Assembly: GCA_964505385.1 (NCBI GenBank)
Contig: CAZDIA010000097.1
Location: 1-5,571, forward strand
DNA: 5,571 nucleotides
Reading direction: 5' to 3'
From: SLJN01 sp964505385
GTDB lineage: Bacteria > Bacteroidota > Rhodothermia > Balneolales > Natronogracilivirgulaceae
The notes beneath the pieces are model-generated. The model saw only the letters and a list, made by a program, of their open reading frames with translations. It was not told where the DNA came from and did no database searches. Shown one piece after another: positions 1-5,571 of the stretch. Position numbers and translations under genes: made by a program. How positions within the stretch are numbered: position 1 is the first letter of the stretch; each line of letters starts with the position of its first letter.

Positions 1-199
1 TATAGCCGTGGGCTTCGTTGGAGATGCTGCCGCTGATGTTGAATACCTCAATGTCGGTATCACCTACCGTGCCATCCTGGGCATGCAAATAGGTTGGAAA
101 AAACATTAACAATCCCGTCATCAATGCCGGCCGGCTCAGATTATTAAGCACAACACACGTTTTCTTTTTCCAGCAAAACATTTGAAAAACAAGCACCAT
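1..199 (-). CDS. Exported protein of unknown function, N-terminal part only
   Basis: This is the 5' end of a minus-strand gene that continues past the left edge; 66 codons are visible and all are open. An in-frame TAA lies just upstream of ATG 199-197. The translation has a basic stretch (CWKKK, residues 9-13), a hydrophobic core (residues 25-38, ALMTGLLMFFPTYL) and a likely signal peptidase I site after LHA (residue 40), then an acidic mature start (QDGTVGDTDIEVFN). It is therefore probably exported through Sec. The true start is uncertain: ATG 199, ATG at residue 7 (181-179) and GTG at residue 17 (151-149) all keep the hydrophobic core, and the later ones give a more usual signal-peptide length. 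None has a good Shine-Dalgarno. Too little of the mature protein is visible to name a family. It lies downstream of the broken T9SS gene on the same strand, but the 342-bp gap argues for a separate promoter. Confidence 0.6.
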   Translation of the reverse strand, partial: MVLVFQMFCWKKKTCVVLNNLSRPALMTGLLMFFPTYLHAQDGTVGDTDIEVFNISGSISNEAHGY

Positions 200-541
200 G
201 GTTTATAGGAATAATCTGCACTTACCCCTTTAATTCTCTATACGTATACTATACTAAAATTGGCTCACATTTTTTAAATAAAATTAAATAAAGTAAATAT
301 TATTAAATATAAGTTAACAGAACTGTAGCGTGAATAAGGGAATTCAAAACTTCTATCGAGTACAGAGCTGGGGCTGCTCGTTATGATGCTTTATTAAAAA
401 TCATTACAGAGTCCAGCATAGATGGCTTTTATTTCAACTTTCTATGGTTTATTTGATGAAATATCTGATAAATTGCCTCTTGATGACCGCTTAACTTGTT
501 TTTGATATTTTATTTTGATCTTAACATTTTTTAAAAAGCGC
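200..541. other. AT-rich intergenic region, no gene recognised
   Basis: This gap separates the end of the broken T9SS gene from the start of the left-edge gene. It holds no open frame with coding character. The stretch 267-312 is almost pure A/T and, read on the minus strand, lies about 70-110 bp upstream of the left gene, where a promoter would be expected. Closer in is a perfect 10-bp palindrome, TATACGTATA (239-248), with neighbouring TATA-like repeats. No exact TAnnTTTG (-7 box of Bacteroidota) was found on the minus strand. There is no strong hairpin plus U-run below the T9SS gene stop; the best inverted repeat, GAGC/GCTC around 365-380, has only a 4-bp stem. Confidence 0.5.
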
Positions 542-780
542 TTACCTTATCAGCATCATCTGCCTTGTTTCAATATATCTGCCCGCTTTCAAACAATAGA
601 GGTACGTCCCGCTCGACAGATTTGAAGCGTCAAATTCCACCTCATACCTGCCTGCGCTCTGGGTTTCATTAACCAGCGTTTCGACATCCTCGCCCAGTAT
701 ATTGTAAACCTCAAGGCTGACCTCACTGCTTACTGGTAACTGATAACTGTCTTCGGGTTGAACGGGTTGGAATAATTTTG
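542..780 (-). other. T9SS C-terminal sorting domain remnant, split by a frameshift
   Basis: This segment encodes a type A T9SS sorting domain (TIGR04183-like), the C-terminal tag that carries proteins across the outer membrane and is then removed. The entry motif YQNYSNPFNPKTVISYQ is in one frame (NPFNP at 768-754). The remainder is in another: PVSSEVSLEVYNILGEDVET, then LVNETQSAGRYEVEFDASNL, then SSGTYLYCLKAGRYIETRQM. All the usual landmarks are there: VYNILG, the TLV strand, AGRYEVEFDAS, LSSGTYLY and a basic C-terminus. Family members normally read TxISYQLPVSSEVSL at the join, so the split removes only a few residues and the domain was clearly intact until recently. Confidence 0.85.
721..748 (-). 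repeat. Imperfect 7-bp tandem repeat at the frameshift
   Basis: On the minus strand four heptamers follow one another: AGTTATC, AGTTACC, AGTAAGC, AGTGAGG. All start with AGT, and the first two differ at one base. Adding one AGTTATC copy restores the consensus reading TVISYQLPVSSEVSL exactly in frame, so loss of one unit by replication slippage is the simplest explanation for the frameshift. The repeats are seen directly; the slippage event is inferred. Confidence 0.6.
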
Positions 781-1550
781 ATATAGTTCAGCTTCTTCAG
801 GTTTCGGTTTTTCCGGTATGGAGGATGTGGGCAGGCTATCCTTAAAATCATACTCCTCACCTTCCGCATTTACATAGCCAATCATCCCTCGCCTAATCCT
901 TCTTTGATTAGATGATTCCACCGAATTATGGTGGGTCAGCTCCAATGCAAAAATCCCCATGCCTTCTACATGATAGAAGGGTCGGTCGATATTCATAAAA
1001 TCCTGATCCTCTGACGGCATCAACAAACCGCGATAATTTAGGGTAAGCACTGAATCCACAAAGGTTTGTTAATCGGGAAGATCGACCTTTTTATACCCTT
1101 CATCCCGCTCGCTGTGGACATACACCACACGGTATTTCTCTCCATTGGGAAATGTGGCTACGGTGTTGTATTCAAATTTCTGAGATATACCCGCGGGCAG
1201 CATCATATATACTTCTAACGTATTGGGTAACCACTCCTCAAAAAAATTCCTGAAATCCGTATTCACTTCGAAAGAAAAGTCAAAAATAAGACTGTCTCCG
1301 TCCTCCGTCCATTGATATAGCTTGCGGCCTTCGGTAGCGGCTCCGCCGGCATAGGGATGGTCGTCATTGTCATCGCTTTCAGCCTGGACAATGGCCGCCG
1401 ACAATACCATCAAGAGAAATAGCAGACTTAACAGTTTAAGTTGGGCAAATCGTAGAATACCTCACATAAATCAGGGTTCCGATTCGGGGATTGGTGCAGG
1501 CTTCCGGTATGGCCGAAATAAACCAAATTTTTATCAGTAGCTACTCGAAG

Positions 1551-4500
1551 TTAACTTCCCATCAACATAAATGCGGCCCAGTGGGCGGGGGTGGCTGATA
1601 CGTCATCTTCAAGCATGGCAAGTTTGGCATTGCGCAACGCTTCTTCATATGACTCCCCGTTGAAGTGATTTTCATAGAAATGGCTCATAAGTTCACGGGT
1701 ATGGGAGTCACTCACTTTCCACATGGAGTAGATCACATTGTTACTGCCGGCCTGGATGAAACCGCGGTTCAGGGCAATCATGCCTTCCCCGGCAGCAAGT
1801 TCACCGAAGCCGCTTTCACAGCTACTCAACACTACCAGATCTGCATCCAGGTCAAGGTTGTAAATTTCCGAAGTAAACATCATGGTATTGGAGTCATCGG
1901 CATCAGGATCTTTCATAGCCAATCCGGATAAGGCCGGCACTTCTGCATTATAGAAGCCATGAGTGGCAATGTGAACAATATCACCTGAAAAACCATCCTG
2001 AAACCGCTGTCTGTTGGCTTCTTCATCAAGATAAACAGAAACCTCTATGCCCAAATCTTCGGAAAGCTCGTTGATCCGTAGCACCTCTTCCCTGCTACCG
2101 GGTAATGCCGAAAATTCATACCCTTCAAAAGATCCCGCCATTTCAATGCTTGCGATTCTGCGCTCCTGATCCATCAAGTCGCTGAACGTTTCGGTTTCAA
2201 CTATTTCTTCGAAAACCGGTGCAAATGCTACCACTTCTTTGGTGGGGTCCGGGGTTGCCGACTCCTTATTTCTGGTGAACAATCCCGGGGAATAACTGTA
2301 ACTTATCACATGGTCTCTAATCAGAAAGGGTTGCTCAGCGAACCCATCATCGGTTCGTTCTGCCGGATCCATCAGCATTTCAAAAGGCAGCACATGGAGG
2401 GCACCATCCGGGATTATCCTCACGTATTTATTTCCATCCAGATGCTGTTCTACCGGTTCAATCAGCAAAGAATAAAGTTCATCATTCAAATCGTACAACT
2501 CATTTCGCAACGGTGCCCTCACCACAGATTGATTAGAGGCAAGCTCAAAGTGGCGCGTAATCATAGACTCAGGGTCAGTTTCCGAATCCGGCTTTACAAA
2601 CTTTACAGCAGAATCATCTTGTGAGGTTTTCAGGATATAAATTCCCTCATCGGTAAGGCTATACTCAACCAGCACTTCATCCTGATCAACATAATTTTGT
2701 AATTCTTCATGTGAGATGATTACATCCTCAAAATGAAGCTGATAGTAATCACTGTAATTGGTGCGGATACTGTCCATAAGCTTATCCCGCTCATACCGTT
2801 TTTCAAACAGGGATGCTTTGTATTCGGAGAGTAATTCTTCATCAACCTCTTCCCTGTTGGATTCAGCCGCCGCAATCTGAATCTCCCGGTGGGTTATTTC
2901 GGAGCGGAGAACCTGTTTTCGTTGTCTCAAATCTTCCGGCAACTCGCCCGTATCCAAAATCTCCGACTGGATTAAGGAACTTTGAAGCGTGGTAGATTTA
3001 CTGTTTTGAGAATACTTTCTGATGTTTTCCACATATCGATCATCAGCAGTATTGTTGTATCCCTCATATGCAAGAGAAATTGCATTTCGAAACACTTCAT
3101 CAAGCCGCTCGCTTAGATCTAATGAGGATGCCTGCTCCCGGTAGTTGCGTCTCATTTCCCAGGAAACTTCAACTACTTCATCGAAATGTTCAAGTGCCTT
3201 ATCCAGATTTTCCCGGTTTTGATTTTGCCGGTATTTTTCGGCATAAGCCTCACCCAACAGACTGTGAATATTCAGGTCAATTTCCGGTTCAGAGATATTT
3301 ACTTCCACCAGCTCCCCGTCCAGATCTTCACTGAGCACCGTATGCTGATTGATCTCCAGACTCTGCAACCCAAGCTCGATAGTCTCTTCCATCATGCCTA
3401 CATCAAAATGGGTATTTGCCATGCCAAGATACAGCTCCCCTCGGGAAAAGTCGGTTTCAGGATCAATTTCCTCAAGCTGATTTTCGGCAAGCGCGTAGTA
3501 TGATTCAGCCTGATCGACCTGATCCCTGTGCATTTCAATATCACCGGCAAGTTTATACGCACGGAAAATATCCCGGTGGACGGTATCGAAATCTTCTCCT
3601 TCTTCTATCGCTTTATTGACGAACCTCATTGCTTCTTCAAGATCGCCTTTCTCAAAGTAAATCTGTCCCTTTTGTTTCAGAAAAGTTACCCTTACATCGA
3701 TTGGCCGATCGAGGTTTTCATCCATATTCTCAAGCAGACCGGTAATATGCTCAAGGGCGACTTCCGGACTTTCTGATTCCGATAGCATCCGGGTGTAATT
3801 GGTCTGATTTCTGTAATACCTGGGATCCTCATACCCATATACTTCCTGCAAAATCTCATACGACCGCTCCTGATACTGCCGGGATTTCACCATATCCCCC
3901 AAACGTTTGTATACCATACTGAGATTCGCAAAATGAACGGCCCAGTGTTCATGATAATCCGGAAGTATTCTGGAAAAAATTTCTTCAGCTCTGTTGTAGT
4001 AATTCAGAGCAATTTCCGTCAGCCCGAGCTCACCGTATATATTGGCAGCATTACCGTAATACTGCCCGAGCTGCCCCATGTGTTCTCCATCAAGACTTTG
4101 TAGACCCTCCTCGATAGCTTTATCAACATAGACTCTGGCGGAATCCAGTACTCCATGATGTCGAAAAGTACTTTGCATGTTATCATAGAGCAATGAACGC
4201 AGCCGGTGGGGATGGTCGGTGTTTTCCTCTACGACCTGAAGACCTTTCCGAAATTGATCTATTATTTCCCAAAGCTCCCTTTGCTGTAGCTGCCAACTAA
4301 AACCAAGAGTGAGGTATGTAGCACCATAGACATCCCAGAACGGGGTATCACGCAATTCTTCCCGTGCTTCAAGCATTAGGCTGTCGCCTTGGGCAAATTC
4401 CGCAGCCTGATTTATCAGGTAAGCAGCTTCGTTATACAACTCGATCCCGGTGGAATCCACTTCATCATCCGATATTTTATCAGATGATAGTGAATAAGCG

Positions 4501-4562
4501 GGCAGGGAATGCACGATTAATAACAGTAGTAAAGTCGGAATGAATACTGAGCCGTGATGCAC
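1551..4562 (-). CDS. Exported TPR-CHAT domain protein (caspase-like protease)
   Basis: A complete 1003-residue protein. Residues 1-24 form a signal peptide (hydrophobic TLLLLLIVHSL, likely cut after AYS) with no lipobox Cys, so the protein should be periplasmic or exported. Residues about 42-500 are helical TPR-type repeats, clearest at 165-199, 205-240, 293-322, 373-404 and 430-468. A charged helical linker follows (about 545-600), then the CHAT domain (about 615-1003). It shows the family landmarks: IPDGALHVLPFEML (717-730), ALPGSREEV (819-827), the catalytic His in HIATHG (H868) and the catalytic Cys in VLSSCESGFG (C915), ending HWAAFMLMGS. CHAT domains are clan CD cysteine peptidases related to caspases; TPRs usually bind partner proteins. 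The substrate is unknown. The start is GTG 4562-4560, set by AGGAG (4573-4569) six bases upstream and by an in-frame TAA directly before it. A broken T9SS cargo gene follows 83 bp downstream. The export signal argues against a cytoplasmic role such as the CRISPR-linked TPR-CHAT. Identity is firm, function open. Confidence 0.92.
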   Translation of the reverse strand: MHHGSVFIPTLLLLLIVHSLPAYSLSSDKISDDEVDSTGIELYNEAAYLINQAAEFAQGDSLMLEAREELRDTPFWDVYGATYLTLGFSWQLQQRELWEIIDQFRKGLQVVEENTDHPHRLRSLLYDNMQSTFRHHGVLDSARVYVDKAIEEGLQSLDGEHMGQLGQYYGNAANIYGELGLTEIALNYYNRAEEIFSRILPDYHEHWAVHFANLSMVYKRLGDMVKSRQYQERSYEILQEVYGYEDPRYYRNQTNYTRMLSESESPEVALEHITGLLENMDENLDRPIDVRVTFLKQKGQIYFEKGDLEEAMRFVNKAIEEGEDFDTVHRDIFRAYKLAGDIEMHRDQVDQAESYYALAENQLEEIDPETDFSRGELYLGMANTHFDVGMMEETIELGLQSLEINQHTVLSEDLDGELVEVNISEPEIDLNIHSLLGEAYAEKYRQNQNRENLDKALEHFDEVVEVSWEMRRNYREQASSLDLSERLDEVFRNAISLAYEGYNNTADDRYVENIRKYSQNSKSTTLQSSLIQSEILDTGELPEDLRQRKQVLRSEITHREIQIAAAESNREEVDEELLSEYKASLFEKRYERDKLMDSIRTNYSDYYQLHFEDVIISHEELQNYVDQDEVLVEYSLTDEGIYILKTSQDDSAVKFVKPDSETDPESMITRHFELASNQSVVRAPLRNELYDLNDELYSLLIEPVEQHLDGNKYVRIIPDGALHVLPFEMLMDPAERTDDGFAEQPFLIRDHVISYSYSPGLFTRNKESATPDPTKEVVAFAPVFEEIVETETFSDLMDQERRIASIEMAGSFEGYEFSALPGSREEVLRINELSEDLGIEVSVYLDEEANRQRFQDGFSGDIVHIATHGFYNAEVPALSGLAMKDPDADDSNTMMFTSEIYNLDLDADLVVLSSCESGFGELAAGEGMIALNRGFIQAGSNNVIYSMWKVSDSHTRELMSHFYENHFNGESYEEALRNAKLAMLEDDVSATPAHWAAFMLMGS

Positions 4563-4568
4563 TTAAAA

Positions 4569-4573
4569 CTCCT
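4569..4573 (-). promoter_or_regulatory. Shine-Dalgarno that sets the GTG start of the CHAT gene
   Basis: AGGAG on the minus strand is separated by TTTTAA from GTG 4562-4560, an ideal 6-nt spacing. It decides the start, because the next in-frame Met is at residue 63, beyond the signal peptide. The only upstream ATG (4580-4578) is cut off from the gene by an in-frame TAA (4565-4563). Confidence 0.7.
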
Positions 4574-4585
4574 GAATCATTTTTT

Positions 4586-4593
4586 CAAATATG
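4586..4593 (-). promoter_or_regulatory. Possible -7 box for the CHAT gene
   Basis: CATATTTG on the minus strand matches the Bacteroidota -7 consensus TAnnTTTG at all but the first base. A start of transcription about 7 bases further on would give a leader of roughly 15-20 nt that still includes the AGGAG site. No clear TTTG -33 box was found at the right distance, so this is weak. Confidence 0.2.
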
Positions 4594-4690
4594 CAGATGA
4601 TACATTTGAATATATAAAACCTTAATCATTATCTGAAATGCTGGTGAATCTTATGATCCTCAAAGTTTTTCATAGAAGGCTTTGCACAAC

Positions 4691-4698
4691 TATCTTTG
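4691..4698 (+). promoter_or_regulatory. Possible Bacteroidota-type promoter for the glycosyltransferase gene
   Basis: TATCTTTG is an exact match to the -7 consensus TAnnTTTG of Bacteroidota housekeeping promoters. A T-rich GTTTTT (4665-4670) sits about 20 bases upstream, roughly where a -33 TTTG would be. Transcription from here would leave an untranslated leader of about 75 nt before ATG 4782. An 8-base degenerate match can arise by chance in AT-rich DNA. Confidence 0.35.
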
Positions 4699-4781
4699 TG
4701 ACCGTTTGTTTCATTAATATTAAGCAAACTCGAATAAGTATGATATTGTATATCTGATATTCCTATAAGAAGATTGATAAA

Positions 4782-5571
4782 ATGCCTCCAAATCCTGTAG
4801 TTGAAATTCGCATCCCGACTTATCGACGGCCTGCGGGTCTGCGCCGCACCATCAAAAGCCTGCAAAATCAAGAAGAGGAGAACTGGCGGGCGCTGATTTT
4901 CGACGGCTCACCGGATGAGGAAGCAAATGGGGTGATAGAAGCGATAAATGATCCGCGCCTTGCATTTCATGGTACTACTGAGCCCGTCAGTGAAGTAATA
5001 AACACTGAAAGAGCGTATACTTCAGATTCATTAACCGGCGCTAAATATGCCATAGTGGTCCGGGATTACTCTTCATTTCCTGCCGACTACCTAAGCACCT
5101 TCATCGTTCACGCAAAAAAGGATGAAGTGGATTTGTTGCTGGCCCCTACCTTCTATCTACCGGAGAATACTGATGAAGAATTTCTGAATTCGGAAATATT
5201 TGAGCACTGGTTTAAACCGAAAATCTATTCACCTATAGAATTTCATGCCCACTTGTTTTTCGACAAGGGTGTGGGTGTTGGTAATATATTCTGGTGTACT
5301 GAAAGCAGGTTGCCTTTGCAGGTCAGCAAAGTTAAACATGCGGGACTGGCAGAACTCTGCCGCACACTTCAGATCAACACACCATTGCGTTATTTGGCCC
5401 AGACGTATGCTGTAACTACGCAAGCTCCCGGGGATGAACCAACAGACAACACACCTGCATTTACTGATCCTTATGCGCGCGGCAGGCAATCCGTAACCCG
5501 CTACCTGATCCGGAAATACGACGATTCCATCATAGAAAAGGCACGGGAAATTGCCGATGAAAAAAACCTTC
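4782..5571 (+). CDS. Glycosyltransferase family 2-like protein, 3' end missing
   Basis: An open frame of 263 codons runs off the right edge. ATG 4782-4784 is the first start after an in-frame TGA (4755-4757); a weak AAGAAG lies about 9 bases upstream. The N-terminus has the GT-A fold nucleotide-sugar signature: VVEIRIPTYRRPAGLRRTIK (residues 6-25), SLQNQ, then WRALIFDGSPDEEA (35-48), where D41 and D45 match the usual DDGSxD loop. Family 2 enzymes move a sugar from a nucleotide donor to a growing glycan, usually cytoplasmic or at the inner membrane face. Where the metal-binding DxD is expected (KYAIVVRDYSSFP, residues 88-100) only D95 remains, so activity is uncertain. No signal peptide or membrane segment is visible. 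It is divergent from the CHAT gene, and nothing ties the two functionally. The family call rests on the N-terminal 60 residues; the remaining 200 are not distinctive, so it may be a diverged or non-catalytic relative. Confidence 0.7.
   Translation, partial: MPPNPVVEIRIPTYRRPAGLRRTIKSLQNQEEENWRALIFDGSPDEEANGVIEAINDPRLAFHGTTEPVSEVINTERAYTSDSLTGAKYAIVVRDYSSFPADYLSTFIVHAKKDEVDLLLAPTFYLPENTDEEFLNSEIFEHWFKPKIYSPIEFHAHLFFDKGVGVGNIFWCTESRLPLQVSKVKHAGLAELCRTLQINTPLRYLAQTYAVTTQAPGDEPTDNTPAFTDPYARGRQSVTRYLIRKYDDSIIEKAREIADEKNL

Larger units (their letters stand above)
542..1467 (-). pseudogene. Broken gene for a T9SS-exported protein (three lesions)
   Basis: Read continuously, this would encode a protein of about 310 residues: signal peptide, a roughly 200-residue mature region of no recognised family, and a type IX secretion C-terminal sorting domain. 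Three lesions break it. Codon 2 is TGA (1464-1462), right after ATG 1467-1465; the frame after it reads as a good signal peptide (RFAQLKLLSLLFLLMVLSAA, cleavage after VQA, about residue 29). Codon 133 is TAA (1071-1069), with coding-like sequence continuing in the same frame (QTFVDSVLTLNYRG). A frameshift near 735-748 ends that frame at TAA 732-730, while the rest of the sorting domain (VSSEVSLEVYNILGEDVETL to a C-terminal MMLIR) continues in another frame to TAA 544-542. Weak starts such as TTG 1413 or GTG 1059 could begin partial products, but they lack a full export signal or sorting domain. The gene lies 83 bp downstream of the CHAT gene, same strand. Sequencing or assembly error could explain one lesion, less easily all three. 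Confidence 0.8.

Noticed and set aside
422..505. Plus-strand 27-codon frame starting MAFISTFYGLFDE
   Set aside because: It looks faintly protein-like and sits in the intergenic gap, but it is very short, has no Shine-Dalgarno and no neighbouring continuation; probably chance or an unidentifiable remnant.
536..543. Palindrome AAGCGCTT plus a T-run at the stop codon of the broken T9SS gene
   Set aside because: It is too short and loopless for a terminator hairpin; the T-run fits the general AT-richness of the gap.
730..1413. Reading the region as two separate small proteins (730-1059 and 1069-1413)
   Set aside because: Both are in the same frame, separated by a single TAA. They would need GTG and TTG starts without ribosome binding sites, and together with the out-of-frame tail they make one exported protein with a sorting domain.
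1536..1545. Palindrome AGTAGCTACT just below the CHAT stop codon as a possible terminator
   Set aside because: It has no loop and no U-run after it, so it cannot form a usual intrinsic terminator.
1665..3776. Several plus-strand open frames of 60-105 codons
   Set aside because: They lie opposite the well-supported CHAT gene, overlap each other in different frames, and show no domain or plausible start signal; they are shadows of the real gene.
4629..4871. Minus-strand 80-codon open frame upstream of the CHAT gene
   Set aside because: It overlaps the start of the glycosyltransferase gene and the divergent promoter region, and its translation has no recognisable features.
5229..5489. Minus-strand 86-codon open frame
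   Set aside because: It is antisense to the glycosyltransferase frame, and its Cys/Arg-rich composition is typical of a shadow frame.

Overview
The window (5571 bp, moderate GC with very AT-rich gaps) looks like a chromosomal piece of a marine or halophilic member of the Bacteroidota/Balneolota/Rhodothermota group. The clue is a type IX secretion (T9SS) C-terminal sorting domain of the NPFNP...VYNILG...TLV type. A secreted TPR-CHAT protein and weakly conserved Shine-Dalgarno signals fit the same group. The exact genus cannot be read from the sequence.

Layout. (1) 1-199, minus: the first 66 codons of a gene for an exported protein, running off the left edge. (2) 200-541: an AT-rich gap with no convincing gene. 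(3) 542-1467, minus: a broken gene for a T9SS-exported protein. It has three separate lesions: TGA at codon 2, an in-frame TAA in the middle, and a frameshift at the start of the sorting domain that looks like loss of one unit from a 7-bp tandem repeat. (4) 1551-4562, minus: a complete 1003-residue exported protein with TPR repeats and a C-terminal CHAT (caspase-like) protease domain, His and Cys in place. (5) 4563-4781: a divergent promoter region. (6) 4782-5571, plus: the first 263 codons of a family 2-like glycosyltransferase that runs off the right edge; its usual metal-binding Asp cluster is not recognisable.

The CHAT gene and the broken T9SS gene lie 83 bp apart on the same strand with no clear terminator between them, so they were probably co-transcribed, CHAT first. 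Both products carry an export signal, which places them outside the cytoplasm. A protease-cargo relationship is possible but is only a hypothesis. The glycosyltransferase is divergently transcribed and probably unrelated. No RNA genes, CRISPR arrays or complete mobile elements were seen.
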